From Turnera subulata (taxonomy: Eukaryota; Streptophyta; Magnoliopsida; Malpighiales; Passifloraceae), in assembly GCA_028386065.3 (NCBI GenBank), contig JAKUCV010001081.1:67804-131803 (forward strand): 64,000 bases of DNA. The letters run 5' to 3'. This document shows positions 43,533 to 55,055 of this stretch, piece by piece; the first letter of the stretch is position 1, and every line of letters starts with the position of its first letter. Both the position numbers and the translations under genes were made by a program. The notes under the pieces were generated by a model, which was not told where the DNA came from, searched no databases, and saw only the letters and a list, made by a program, of their open reading frames with translations.

Positions 43533-45146
43533 TTGATGCCCAAGACGAGACACGGTGCTTCATCGAGTCCAATTCCTGAGATCAACCCGGAGATCGAGAG
43601 AACATTACACAAGCAACTACGCGCGAACAAGCGAAAGCAGAAGCAAGTTGTAGAGCCTGTGGAGTTTCTTCAAGACACTGAGATAGAAAAGGAAACAAAA
43701 GTTGTAGCAGATAATTTCTAGACAGTTATCATGGCAGAAGAGGGAAACAAGACATTGCGTGACTACACAACACCGAGTTTAGATATTGTGCAGTCGAGCA
43801 TTGCAAAGCCAGCGATCAATGCCAACAATTTCGAACTGAAGACAACACTCATTCACATGGTACAACAGGAGCAATTTGGAGGCTTGGATAATGAGGACCC
43901 AAATCAACATCTACAGACGTTTATGGAGATTTGTGATTTGATCAAGATCAATGGGGCAACTGATGATGCAATTCGACTTCGATTATTCCCTTTTTCTTTG
44001 CAAGGCAAGGCTAAGAAGTTGTTGAAGTCAGGAACAGCTGGAACATACAAGACATGGGACGAGCTTTCAAAGGCTTTTCTTGCCAAATACTATCCACCTG
44101 ATAAAGCAGCATGTATCCGGAGTATGATTACATCATTCACTCAATACTATGGAGAAAGTTTCTGTGAAGCATAGGAGCATTATACGGATCTAATTCAAGG
44201 ATGCCCACAACATGGATTACCCGAATGGCTTGTAGTTCAATCTTTATTTAATGGTTTAAATGAGCCTTTGCGCATGAGTTTGGACGCAGCTTCAGGAGGG
44301 GCACTCATGGCACAAGCACCAGATGTGGTCTATCAGAAACTGGAGACGATGGTGAGCAACAGTTACCAAAGCTCTTCACGATCAAACAACAAGCGAGTAG
44401 CTGGAATTCTAGAAGTGGAGTCAGTGACAATGCTTAATTCAAAGCTAGATTCTTTGAGTCAGCAGGTAAAATCACGTGTTTCTGCTGTTATGCCGAGTTT
44501 AATATGTGATAAATATGCAAGTGCTGGACACAATTCAATGAATTGTCCGACCGGAGATGAGTTGACCATTTAGCAGATGAACTACAATCATCAACGCCAA
44601 CAACAACGCGGACCCTACACCAACACATACTATCCGGAATGGAGGAATCATCCTAATTTCTCATGGAGGGAGAGCAACCCGAACCACCAAAGCGGTTTTC
44701 AAAGGAACGATTATGTGCAGAAGAGTTCAAGCATGCAAATTTCGAAGAATCAAGACACGGATCTTACATCTATGATGAAAGCCATAATGGAGACTCAACG
44801 TATGCAAACGGAGATGATGCAAGGATTCAACAATCGGATGGCGAATATGGAAACTCACTCGAAGTTGCTTGAGACGCAACTTGCATAGCAAGCAGAGGCG
44901 ATTATGAGGACACCAGGAAACCTACCGGGACAGCCCACAGTTAATCCGAGAGAGCAAGTCATGGCTGTTGCACTTAGAAGCGGCAAGCAATTAGATGATC
45001 CCTATCCACCTAAAGAAAATGAAGCCCGCACCAACATTAAGCAAGAAGAAGAAGATGAGCAACCGAAAGCAGAGAAGCAGTTACCTGAAAGGGAGCAGAG
45101 GAAAAGAAGCAAGAGCAAGAGAAGTGGATTCCTAATTGGAAGCTAG
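43533..45146 (+). pseudogene. Athila-type gag
   Basis: Starts MPKTRHGASSSPIPEINPE. Capsid: LRDYTTPSLDIVQSSI, ELKTTLIHMVQQEQFGG, EDPNQHLQTFMEICD, LRLFPFSLQGKAKKLLKS, TWDELSKAFLAKYYPPDK and LPEWLVVQSLFNGLNE; then a CCHC-like CDKYASAGHNSMNC, an Asn/Gln-rich region, a Met-rich helix and ALRSGKQLDDPYP. Four in-frame TAG stops (43719, 44172, 44571, 44886) interrupt an otherwise continuous frame; two sit where relatives have Trp or Gln. Gag of an Athila-lineage Ty3/gypsy element. Confidence 0.9.
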
Positions 45147-45169
45147 CGAAGCAGAAAAAAGAGAAACCG

Positions 45170-46150
45170 AAGGAGGTATGGCTTGAAGTCAAAGCTTATG
45201 AACCACCGGTTCCATTCCCTCAGCGACTTCAGCAGGGCAAAAAAGATGAACAATTCGGGAGATTTCTTAAACGTTTAAAGAAATTGCATATTAATGTTCC
45301 ATTTACTGAAGTAATTTCTCAAATGCCTGCTTATGCTAAATTTCTCAAGGAAATTCTTTCCAGGAAAAGGAAGCTAGAAGATTACGAGACAGTGGCTTTG
45401 ATGGAGGAGTGCAGTGCAATCCTACAGAACAAGCTATCGTCGAAACTGAAAGACCCTAGAAGTTTCTCTATTCCTTGCAGTATTGGTTCTATGTGCATTG
45501 AGTGAGCTCTATGTGATTTGGGAGCCAGTGTTAGTCTTATTCCAAAGCGAATTGTTGAAAAGCTAGACATTGGAGATATGAAGCCGACTACCATCTCTCT
45601 TCAGCTTGCGGATCGATCTATTAAATATCCAGTGGGGATATTGGAGGATATTCCAATCAAGGTTGGGAAGTTCTTTGTACCAGTCGATTTTGCGGTGCTC
45701 CACATAGAAATTGATTTTCAAATGCCGATTATTCTTGGGAGGCCGTTATAAGCTACTGCTGGAAAGCTTACTCTAAGGATTGGGAATGAGAAAATCGAGT
45801 TCAATGTCTTCCGTGCCACCAAAGGACCACTTGAAGAAGACAGTTGTTTCTGATGTGATTTTATTGATGATGCCGTGAAGGAAGTGAGCAAAGTAGGGAG
45901 TAGTGATGATCCACTCTTGAATTGCTTGGTGACGAGTGGCACTACTGAAGATGACAAATTGGAGATTGCCCAAAGTGCAGAAATTTTGCAATCCACACCA
46001 CCATTGGAAGCGACCGACGATAGGAACTAAGAGATGATTGGAGAAGAGAAGAAAGAAGAAGTTCGAAGCGCGCCAAAGGTAGAGCTAAAACCATTACCAT
46101 CTAAGCTACGGTACGCATTCTTAGGTCCCGACTCCACGTATCCTGTTATT
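45170..46150 (+). pseudogene. Athila-type protease region
   Basis: PFPQRLQQGKKDEQFGRFLK, then LHINVPFTEVISQMPAYAKF and the aspartic protease core ALCDLGASVSLIPKRIVEKL (DLGAS in place of DTGAS/DSGAS) with PIILGRPL, the C-terminal flap partner. Stops at 45502-45504 (TGA at a Trp/Arg position), 45749-45751 and 45852-45854. Confidence 0.85.
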
Positions 46151-46154
46151 ATCA

Positions 46155-47204
46155 ATGCTACTTGATATGCTAAGGAGACATAGAAAAGCTATTGGATATT
46201 CTGTTGAGGACTTGAAGGGAATTAGTCCTACATTCTGCATGCATCGAATTCTGCTTAAGGAAGGTAGCAAACCGAGCATTGAAGGTCAAAGAAGGCTTAA
46301 TGAGAATATGAAGGAAGTTGTGAAAACGGAGATTCTTAAGCTTCTTGATGTAGGGATTATTTATCTGATATCTGACAGTGAATGGGTAGCCCCAGTTCAC
46401 GTGGTACCAAAGAAAGGAGGAATGACAGTGGTCAAGAACAAAGATGACGAGTTGATTCCTGCAAGGACTGTTACGGGATGGAGAATGTGTATTGATTATA
46501 GGAAGCTGAACAGTGCTACGCGCAAGGATCACTTTCCACTGCCGTTTATTGATCAAATGTTTGAGAGACTAGCTAAGCATTCTTATTATTGCTATTTGGA
46601 CGGATATTCGGGATTCTTTCAGATACCTATTCACCCAAATGATCAAGAGAAGACAGCGTTCACTTTTCCGTATGGAACTTTTGCTTATCGACGGATGCCT
46701 TTTGGGCTGTGCAACGCACCAGCCACTTTGCAGAGATGCATGATGGCGATTTTCTCCGACTATATAGAGAAGATTACGGAGGTTTTCATGGATGAATTTT
46801 TCGTCTACGGAAAGACATTTGAGGATTGTTTATCTAACCTATCAAAGGTACTTGCAAGATGTGAGGAGACTAATTTGGTACTTAATTGGGAAAAATGCCA
46901 TTTTATGGTACAAGAAGGAATTGTTCTTGGACACTTAGTTTCTGAACGTGGGATTGAAGTAGACAGAGCCAAGATAGATGTGATAGAGACTTTACCTCCA
47001 CCGAATTCAGTCAGGGCGATTCGCAGTTTTCTTGGACATGCCGGATTTTACAGAAGATTCATTAAGGATTTCTCAAATGTAGCCAAACCTCTTACCAATC
47101 TCTTGAATAAAGATGTGCCTTTTGTCTTTGATGAACACTGTATGGAAGCATTCGACAAGCTCAAGAAGGAGCTGATTTCGGCACCCATCATTCCAACCCC
47201 CTGA
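46155..47204 (+). pseudogene. Athila-type reverse transcriptase with altered catalytic box
   Basis: Nearly intact RT domain, 349 codons: LKGISPTFCMHRILLKEG, WVAPVHVVPKKGGMTVV, GWRMCIDYRKLNSATRKDHF, YCYLDGYSGFFQIPIHP, KTAFTFPYGTFAYRRMPFGL and CNAPATLQRCM. Where YxDD/FxDD is expected it reads FMDEFFVYG: the second catalytic Asp is Glu, which should abolish or greatly lower activity. The connection domain (LGHLVSERGIEVD, FLGHAGFYRRFIKDFS) follows. It enters RNase H after a frameshift at 47204. Confidence 0.9.
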
Positions 47205-47846
47205 TTATTCACTTCCGTTCGAGAATATACGTGATGCAAGTGACTACGCTGTAGGTGCAATCTCAGGACAACGCCGAGATGGGAAGATGCACGCCATTTA
47301 CTATGCAAGCAAGACTCTAGATGATGCTCAAGTTAATTATGCAATTACAGAGAAGGAGTTATTAGCAGTTACATTCGCAATTGACATGTTCAGGAGTTCC
47401 CTTTGGGTTCCAAGGTGATTGTTCACACGGACCATGCTGCATTGAAGTATTTGCTCCAGAAGAAAGATGCAAAACCATGACTACTTCGATGGATTCTTAT
47501 GTTGCAAGAATTCGACCTAGAGATCAAAGACAAGAAAGGAACAGAGAATTTCGTTGCTGATCATTTATCAAGATTGCAATTGGAGAAAGACGAGAAGCAA
47601 GAAGAGGAGAAGCCAATTAATGATGCACTGCCGGACAATTACCTCGCCATGGTCAATGTGATTTCTAAACCTCCTTGGTTTCCCGAGTTCGTTAATTATC
47701 TATATCGCATGGGATACATTACGAAAGATGAGAGCAATTATAATCATGTCCAGCATCAAGGCGATTTTCATGAGAGGCGATTCACCGAAAAGCTTCATGA
47801 TCCACAACAACCGCCCATCCATCCAGTCCAGCTAAGACGACAGTAA
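47205..47846 (+). pseudogene. Athila-type RNase H and pol tail; integrase missing
   Basis: RNase H pieces: ASDYAVGAISGQRRDGK, IYYASKTLDDAQVNYAITEK and ELLAVTFAIDMF, then two frameshifts, [20 protein letters not shown] and HLSRL. The frame continues through [19 protein letters not shown] and directly into [16 protein letters not shown]. The HHCC zinc-binding and DDE segments of integrase are not found, so it seems deleted. Confidence 0.8.
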
Positions 47847-48895
47847 AGAAGAGCTGTATGGGAGGCAACCCATAATTTAAGGTAGTTTAGTGTTTTGAGT
47901 CTTTTATTTTTATTAATTTTTGTTTTTGTTTTTGAGTCTATGCAGATTGCAAGAAAGAAGGAATTTTTCAAGGAGAGATCAACCACATTGAGGAAGGGTC
48001 AAGACGAATTCTTCATCAAATTAAACAAAGAAGCTTTTTTTAAACTCGAACTTCTACTTTTCTGCGTAATTTGTGTGATGATTTGCTTGAATGCTTTGTT
48101 GGATTTTATTTGTTTTTGATGCATTCATATACATTTAGCATTTACCCTTAGGTTCCGATGGCAAGCTCATAATAAATTTAGGCTAAATTAGAGGAGACAA
48201 TTTTTAGGATTAGTTTTTAGGATTTTCTTTATTTTTCTAGCACCCTAGGATTTTTTCACTTTTTCATAATTCATTAAAAAGATAAAAGAAAATAGAAAAA
48301 CACAAAAAAATCAAAAAGTAAAAAAATTGGGTTAGGACATACCGATTAGTGCACCGTGGCGCACAAGGAGGACAATTAGCGCACCCACGGGCTAGGAAAG
48401 ACACACCAACCCGCGCATCAGCGTGCACCAAGACGCGCCAACGTGCAGGTCAGCGCGCACCAACCGACCCAACGACACACCTACAGGCACACCCGAGCAC
48501 ACCCGGACGCACCAATCGGCACACCCGCAGGCGCACCCGAGGGCACATCCAGGCGCAGCAAGACACGCCAAAGACGCGCCCAATCTGCACCAAAGGTGCA
48601 CCGACCCGAGAGCAAGAAGGCGCAACCGACTTGGATTTGTAAGAGCAGCCCCTTCGTGATTTTTTTTAGTTAGTCCTACACCCACCAAAAATATGTATAG
48701 GTTAGTATTCCTTTAGTTTTTAGGAATAGGATTTAGTTTTTATTTTATTTTATTTTATTTAGGGATTTTCTAATCCTTGGAGACATAGGGTTCCTAGTAC
48801 ACACCCACTTTGAATACTAGTTCGAGGAGGATTCCTAGTACCCATAGGACCAGAAGTCGACACCAACACCTTCGTCTCCTACCCTCTTTAGCCCT
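47847..48895 (+). other. Spacer between pol and ORF1 of the Athila element, with a GC-rich low-complexity block
   Basis: No convincing protein. 48349-48645 is a GC-rich block built on variations of gcgcacc/cgcaccaa, in strong contrast with the A/T-rich surroundings. Both strands happen to be open there. Confidence 0.5.
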
Positions 48896-49374
48896 AGTTC
48901 AAGGTGAATTTTCCCAAGAACAACACCAACCCTTGCCGACCCAACTTCACCATCACCGACCATACCCCGCGCTTTATGCCTATGCCTAAGTTTACCGGGT
49001 ACAATCCGGGAAGGATTTCTCAAGGGAATCGCGCTAGGTTTGACAAGCTGATTCGGAGACCTCTAATTCCTATGAGGTACATTGATTTTGAGGTGGTTTA
49101 ATCTTACAATCTTGAGGAGCCGATTGGCAAGTACCTTGCCAACATAAGACTAGTCGATTTTTGCAAGATTAGGGAGCCGTCATACGAGAAGCATATGTAT
49201 GAGTTTCTTGCTACTTTTGGGTATGACGTGGATCTCAAGGACATTCATGACCCCGGCTTTGTCAAGTTTCGGCTTGCAAGGAAAGATTATGAGAAGAGCT
49301 TAATTGATTTCAACAAGACTTTTGGTTTTGATGCCGAAGGATGGCGAGTTCATGACCCCAATATGCACGCTTGA
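48896..49374 (+). pseudogene. Athila ORF1-like protein, N-terminal part
   Basis: The extra ORF found after pol in Athila elements (env-like position, ATHILA ORF-1 family). Reads VNFPKNNTNPCRPNF, KFTGYNPGRISQGNRARFDK, RRPLIPMRYIDFEVV, stop (49099-49101), YNLEEPIGKYLANIRLVDFC, EPSYEKHMYEFLATFGYDV and FVKFRLARKDYEKSLIDFNK. It is split by LARD-2 at 49375 and resumes at 58892 in a shifted frame. Confidence 0.75.
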
Positions 49375-50837
49375 TGTTAGAATAGGTGCCCTACATTAGA
49401 GGGGGGGTGAATAGCGTTTTATGGACAAAATCAACAACTTGCAGGAAATAATTGCGGAATTGAAAGAATGAAGGACACACCGAATTTTATATCGGTTCAC
49501 ACACACAACTTGTGTGGCTAATCCAGTCCTCCAAGAGACTCTCTCGAAGATTTCACTATCTAGGTTAAGCTTCCGGGTGCTTAACAAACCATATACAATC
49601 CTAGAGCCCGAGTCACACGAAACTCTACTTGCTTGAAGATACCTCACTTCAAGACTTCTGTCAAGAAAGAAATCACTCTTCCTATGAGTTGCTACAAGGG
49701 AACAATCCTCCCTTAAGGTGTATGAACAACACTTTAAAAACACTCAAAGAAAAGTTCTCTCAAAGAGTGGATATGAGTAACAAGTAAAGCTCTATAAAGG
49801 CAACTCTCAATTCTCAAGAATAATGGCTCATAAAAATGTGTATGAATGTATAACAATGAATGCTTAAAATGTAGAGAGTTGATTGTTATTAATTAGAGAT
49901 GTAAATCCTCTATTTACATGTCCCAAAACATGTATGATCGTTATGGAATCAATCCAAAACACCTTTAGACAAAATAACATGGGGAGTTGAAAACGGTGTC
50001 TGCTCACAACGGCACAACATCGATGTTTAAACTTAGAACATCGATTTTTGGCCAGTAAATTTGAATTATTGGACCAACGGTCATTAGAACATCGATGTTT
50101 ACCAAAGGGAACATCGATGTTTTGCCAGTAAATATGAATTATTGAGTCCAACGGTCACTAGAACATCGATGTTTACTCAATGAAAATCGATGTTCATTTG
50201 GTTCGGCAAAATCATTTTAATGCTGATGATCATGGGAACGTCGATGTTTACTTGAAGAACATCGATGTTCATTTGGTTCTGTGAAATCATTTTGAAAGCA
50301 TCATCATGGAACATGGATGTTTACTTGAATAACATCGATGTTCATTTGGTTATGTGAAAATCAATTTAAAGGCATCAATTGATGGAACATCGATGTCTCA
50401 AAATTAGACATCGATGTTTTGCTATTGCAAAACATTTTTCAAGTGCAACGGTCATGAGAACATCGATGTTTGGGATGCCAACATCGATGTTCTGAGCTAC
50501 TGCCTGTTTTTGAAAGATTGCTTGAAGGCACTAAAACCAAAACAACGATGTTCATTGCTCAAAAATGCATTTCATGATCGAAAGGATGCTATTGAATGCA
50601 TGAGTAAAATTGATTTTGTTTTGAGCCAATGTCTTAGAAGAATTGAGTATTTAATCTTTGTACAATTTTGAGTTCCTAACTCTTCTTTCTTGTTACTTCA
50701 ATTCTTGTGCTCTTTTCTCTTTAGACCTTTGCTTTTTGATTGATTTCTTTTTGCTTCAAGGTTGTCATCAATTGAGTCATGCTTGGTTTGTCAATACCAA
50801 AACCCTAAAATGAGACAAGGAGGCATGAGTTCTAACA
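49375..50837 (-). repeat. LARD-2 left LTR (3' LTR)
   Basis: 1463 bp, with gagggggggtgaatagcg near the outer end and a palindrome array at 50016-50491. Confidence 0.92.
50016..50491. repeat. AACATCGATGTT palindrome array, LARD-2 left LTR
   Basis: Seven pairs, several with one changed base; spacers 9-10 bp. One pair reads AACATCGATGTC (50386) and GACATCGATGTT (50407), reverse complements of each other. Confidence 0.92.
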
Positions 50838-50851
50838 ATTTCTTCCTTTTT
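50838..50851 (-). other. LARD-2 polypurine tract
   Basis: The minus strand reads AAAAAGGAAGAAAT against the LTR end; slightly degraded relative to LARD-1 and LARD-4. Confidence 0.75.
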
Positions 50852-51094
50852 GATAATGACAAACAAATAAGAGTATATGCCAAGTTTTATGAATTTATAA
50901 GTGAGGTTAATTCCCCCTATGTTTTTCAAACTATGATTCCCCCTAACTTGGTGCGTATTATTTCTTTGTGTGCATATACTTCTTCTTATCTTCCCCCTTT
51001 TGGCATTAGCAAAAAGAAATAGCAATAGGAAACATTTTATTGAATTTAAAAAGACATAAACATAACAAGAGATAAGAGTTTAGAAAGTTGGGTC

Positions 51095-52335
51095 TTAGTT
51101 CCCATTATTGTCATCATCATCATCGTCTGATTCTTCATTAGCTCCTTCTTCACCATCCTCAACATCCATTGGAGTGAAGTCCTCATCATCATCATCACCT
51201 TCATCTTCAAAATTGTAGCCATGAAGTGTGGTGTGATATGGTGGAGGATCGTAATTTATACGGGCAAAGTAAGACCGTAGAGAGTGGCCTTGTCGTTGCA
51301 CATCCATGTCAATCCTCTCTATTGCTCGGCTCATGCTTCTCATGCTTAATTGAAGGCCGTGGATGGAGTCAGCGATGGACTCAAGAGTGACTATGGAGGT
51401 TCGGCGTCGAGAAAGGGCTGCACGGGAGCTTTCTGCTTGGGCAGTCCCTGGAGCTTGCTCGGAAGTTTGGTCGGGCCTTGGTTCTTCCACAGATTTTCCG
51501 GTGGGGAAAGTAGCTTCACATATCGCCCATATTTTTGTGTGAGGAACCTGTGCGCCTTGCCGAGCATCAACACCTGCATTTAACAAAATAGCCAAGACCA
51601 AGAATGGATAGGGCAATGGATGGTCGGTGTATGCATATTCCTACAAGTGCATGAGCACAAATCGTGCCCAATTGATTGGTGCATGGTGGATGATGGCATG
51701 TAGGACTTTCACATCTTCAACGGATAAGACGGTGTGATTTCCGTCTCTTGGCTTGATGACCCGGGTGAGAAGGTAGAATAGAACTCGATACTCCGGGTTA
51801 ATGGAATGGATGGTTGGCCTCCCGAATTTGTGACGGACAAGGGTTGTGAAACCAAGCTCATTCAGGAAGGGTGGTTTATGGATAGTGCCCAATGATCACC
51901 TCCGTAGGATGCAATATCGTCTCCCTGAGAAGGCAAGCCAGCAAGCGCCCCGAATTCCTCCAATGACCCATTGGCACTAGCGGACAAGGTGTCACCATCT
52001 CGTCGGAGAGTTGAGTAGAATGCTCGGACGAATTCTGCACTATATTGCCAGCCCCTATTAGTCACGAATTCCCATAATCCCGATGCTCGAAGATCTGCCT
52101 CAAGCTACGTATAGTTCTTCTCCTTCGGGTAATCCACCGGAAGATACCGTGGAGATGCAATTGAGCGCTTGGAGAAGAGAGACATGAAGTTATGGAGTTC
52201 GGCTCTAGTAGAGAACCAAATTGAGGTGCCTTCCACGGCAAACTGAGGAGCTGTGCTTGAAGAGCCTCCTCTTTGCTTTGATGGTCTGTCCTTATTAGGA
52301 GATTTGCCCTTGGAAGATTTCCTCCCACTTGCCAT
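51095..52335 (-). pseudogene. ORF-C: 'putative plant transposon protein' type ORF, interrupted
   Basis: Starts MASGRKSSKGKSPNKDRPSK, then FSTRAELHNFMSLFSKRS and LPVDYPKEKNYT, stop, LRASGLWEFVTNRGW, YSAEFVRAFYSTLRRDGD, LNELGFTTLVRHKFGRPT, YRVLFYLLTRVIKPRDGN, LHAIIHHAPINWARFVLMHL, stop, LPYPFLVLAILLNAGVD. It ends with a coiled coil and a long Asp/Glu tail. This layout matches the protein family that many plant LARDs encode in place of pol; its function is unknown. At least two stops and one frame change, so broken. Same strand as gag; LARD-4 has a relative at 62527. Confidence 0.75.
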
Positions 52336-52522
52336 ACTTGAGAAAAATGAGTAGGAGAATGATGTGGAGAGTAAGTATAGAGTGAATGAATAGTAGGAAG
52401 TGTGTAAAATGTAAGAAGGAAGCATCACTTATATAGGGGAGCCAAAAATATAGCTATTGTAGTCCATACAATAGGTTCCAACGGCTAGAAACGGCTATTT
52501 TTTTTTGAAATTTTAACGCCTA

Positions 52523-52981
52523 AACATTGATGTTTTGTTTGAAGACATCGATGTTTGACTCCCAACGGCTATATTTTTTTTTGAAAAGTGAGGACTAAAC
52601 ATTGATGTTCATAAGTTCAACATCGATGTTGTAGAGCCTCTGGACACAAGCTGAAATGCCGTCAATCGAAACAACATCGATGTTGAAGCATGAGAACATC
52701 GATGTTTAAAACTACTGGATGAAAAAAAATATAATCTGAAATAACAGAACATCGATGTCTTACCTTGAAGCATCGATGTTTAAAACTACTGGGAAGAAAA
52801 ATACTTACTGAACATCGATGTTTTGATACTGAACATCGATGTCTAAAGCTGCTGGTTGGGAATGGTACGAGCTGAAGTCCACTCAACATCCATGTTGGCT
52901 CCTCAACATCGATGTTGGACAGCCTCGGGTACAGGTTTGTACATTAGGAACATCGATGTTCGGTTGAGCAACATCGATGTT
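52523..52981. repeat. Internal AACATCGATGTT palindrome cluster of LARD-2
   Basis: Fourteen sites in seven pairs with 8-10 bp spacers, between the start of ORF-C (minus strand) and ORF-A (plus strand), that is, in the region between divergent genes. Confidence 0.88.
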
Positions 52982-53244
52982 TTGCAGTCTCGGCTTTCTT
53001 GTTCCCCCTATCTTTTGTCTTAAATGAAGGGTACCTGCAAAACAATTTAGAAAATTCTCGGACCCTCATGTCAGTAAAGGTAAGACAATAAAAATACCCA
53101 AATTGGATTAATGTAGAGTCAGGGATTTTTAGTTCATTTTGAATTTCCAAAGAATGACTCTTTCTTTACGGATTTTGATAGTCTCGTCACGGCTTACGTC
53201 AGCAACTTTCTCGAGTATTCCACTTTCTTCAACATGAAATCTCG

Positions 53245-53251
53245 TATATAT
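53245..53251 (+). promoter_or_regulatory. Possible TATA box of ORF-A copy 2
   Basis: CTCGTATATATCC, 72 bp upstream of the ORF-A ATG. Confidence 0.4.
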
Positions 53252-53316
53252 CCTTACCGTAATCACTTTCTGCTTACAAATACCATCCTCATGCTTGGCA
53301 AAGCATTTCTCAAACC

Positions 53317-53700
53317 ATGGACTCACCACTAAGGACTAGAACTACCTCTGATTCGGAGGAGTTAAGTTATACTTTTGGTGCACCTCTCTTTGGTGGTTCC
53401 GATGTTGAGGAAAAGAAGAAGAAACCTCGCAAGCGAAAGAATATCCCTGGTCAGATGGAAGACACGGCCATATCTCGCAAGCGTCAAAAGAAGCCTGTCA
53501 CCAAGGAAACTGATGATCCGAAGGGCAAAGGGATAGCTCATAGTAGTACACCATTACAGACACTGGGGCATCTGAACTTAGCCCTGAAGAAGATCAGCTC
53601 TGCTGTGATGCAGATCGAGATGGCCTGTATGGGACTTTCCTCCCAGGTTGAGAATGTCCGCAAACATGTAAAGGAACTGGAGAAGCAAATGACTTCATAG
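53317..53700 (+). CDS. ORF-A copy 2 (intact): small basic protein with helical C-terminus
   Basis: 127 aa, uninterrupted. MDSPLRTRTTSDSEE, then an acidic stretch, strong basic clusters EKKKKPRKRKN and RKRQKKP (likely nuclear signals), a linker, and the conserved C-terminal block SSTPLQTLGHLN, KKISSAVMQIEMAC and KHVKELEKQM with coiled-coil character. The N-terminal 12 residues and the C-terminal ~50 residues match the copy at 24119; the middle keeps charge but not sequence. It is antisense to LARD-2 gag and 0.67 kb upstream of ORF-B. AATAAATAAG follows the stop. Family not recognised. Confidence 0.68.
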   Translation: MDSPLRTRTTSDSEELSYTFGAPLFGGSDVEEKKKKPRKRKNIPGQMEDTAISRKRQKKPVTKETDDPKGKGIAHSSTPLQTLGHLNLALKKISSAVMQIEMACMGLSSQVENVRKHVKELEKQMTS

Positions 53701-54277
53701 ATTGCTTCTATTGTAATATTTTATGAACGAATAAATAAGTAGTTCCTTTTTCTTAATCAAGCTTGTTTTTAAACATAAATGGTAGGAATATAAGATCCAA
53801 TAAAATCAAGCCTGTTATTAGTAACTAAAAAAATATAAGTGGTGAAATCACGAATTTCTTGCAATAATAGAAATCAAATATTCCTTAATAAAACGATGTT
53901 CATTATTTGTGTAAGCCAAAAAAAAATGACGTCATAATGCACGGCGAATTAATGACAATAATTAGCAACCACTTGTTCATAAACCCCACATGAGCAAAAA
54001 AAACGACTTTTGGGATTTGTATCCCTTTATTGAAGAGCCAAGATAGCCAGAGTGAAAAAGTAATTCATGTGAGAAGTGAGCTAGAAAACACAAGTGTTTG
54101 TTGCCCGAAAACATGCAACGTGATAAGAGTAATAATGTAGACAGTGGTAAAGATTTTCAAAAAGAGGAGCCTTGAGGAGCGTATGCAATTTGTAGTTTTA
54201 TGAAGAGAGAGGTTTGCTTTACCGTTTATCGAAAAATAGGTAGGGTCTAGACTTTGAAAAATAGGTAATCGTATTTC

Positions 54278-54285
54278 TATAAAAG
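54278..54285 (+). promoter_or_regulatory. TATA box of ORF-B copy 3
   Basis: TTTCTATAAAAGGCAAAG, 94 bp upstream of the ORF-B ATG. A TGACGTCA bZIP-type palindrome lies further upstream at 53927-53934. Confidence 0.6.
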
Positions 54286-54371
54286 GCAAAGCAATGGTTA
54301 GTAAATAATCAAAAGCATTTAAAGAAAATACGATTTAGAGAGAGAGATACTCAAATAGCATTAAGACAAAA

Positions 54372-55055
54372 ATGCCTGCTCCATCATCTGTCTTCTTTGT
54401 TGAGGGAGCCTCCTTAGGAAGAAGGAATCGATTAGCCTATAGCCTGATAAATGAGCAACAAGAGGAGCTGCCAAACGAGCTTGGGAGGATGCCTCGTTTG
54501 GTTTTCGTTGACGAGCTCTACTCGTCCCGGTTCTTTGTCACACCCATGGAGGAGACATTCTTCCTGGAGCATCAAAGTGCCTTGCGAGCTTCCTTCTACG
54601 TCTCGGCCAATTCTATCATGTTCTTCATCTCTGACAGACTTCAGGAGTTCAGGCTGGAGCCTTCTTGCCAGACTCTGAATGAGGGCAGCTATTACCAAAT
54701 TTCAATGACTGCTCAGAGCGTTCTGCGGACAACTGGCTTACCACCCACTTGGCCAAAAGCTCGCCTTCTGGTTTGGAACTGTAGAGGAATCACTAGGCGG
54801 TCTCAAGATTTCACACGAAATTTGAGAGATCTGAAAAACCAGTACAGGCCCATCATGGTTCTGCTCACAAAGACCTTGTGGCAGCCTGGAGATAATCACG
54901 GTGCCCTCCCGCTTCGTTTTCCTCCAGCAAATCGGTTCGAACTCCATGGCCAAAACAATTCGGGTTGAATGTGGTTTTCTTGGAATGATAGCATTAGGGT
55001 CAATATTGCTAATGTCCCTAACAGTTTCTCAGTCATTGCTGTTCCCAACCGTTAA
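54372..55055 (+). pseudogene. ORF-B copy 3, one premature stop
   Basis: 227 codons in register with the other copies: MPAPSSVFFVEGASLGRRN, VFVDELYSSRFFVTPMEE, QTLNEGSYYQISMTAQS, LLVWNCRGITRRSQDF, LRDLKNQYRPIMVLLTKT (the conserved Glu of LLTET is Lys here). TGA at 54966-54968 replaces the second Gly of SGG (GGA to TGA); the frame continues to TAA at 55053-55055. Both the stop and the Glu-to-Lys change argue against nuclease activity in this copy. Otherwise as copy 1. Confidence 0.75.

Noticed and set aside
48349..48645. Host coding exon suggested by high GC
   Set aside because: It is low-complexity, open on both strands and lies inside an Athila element.
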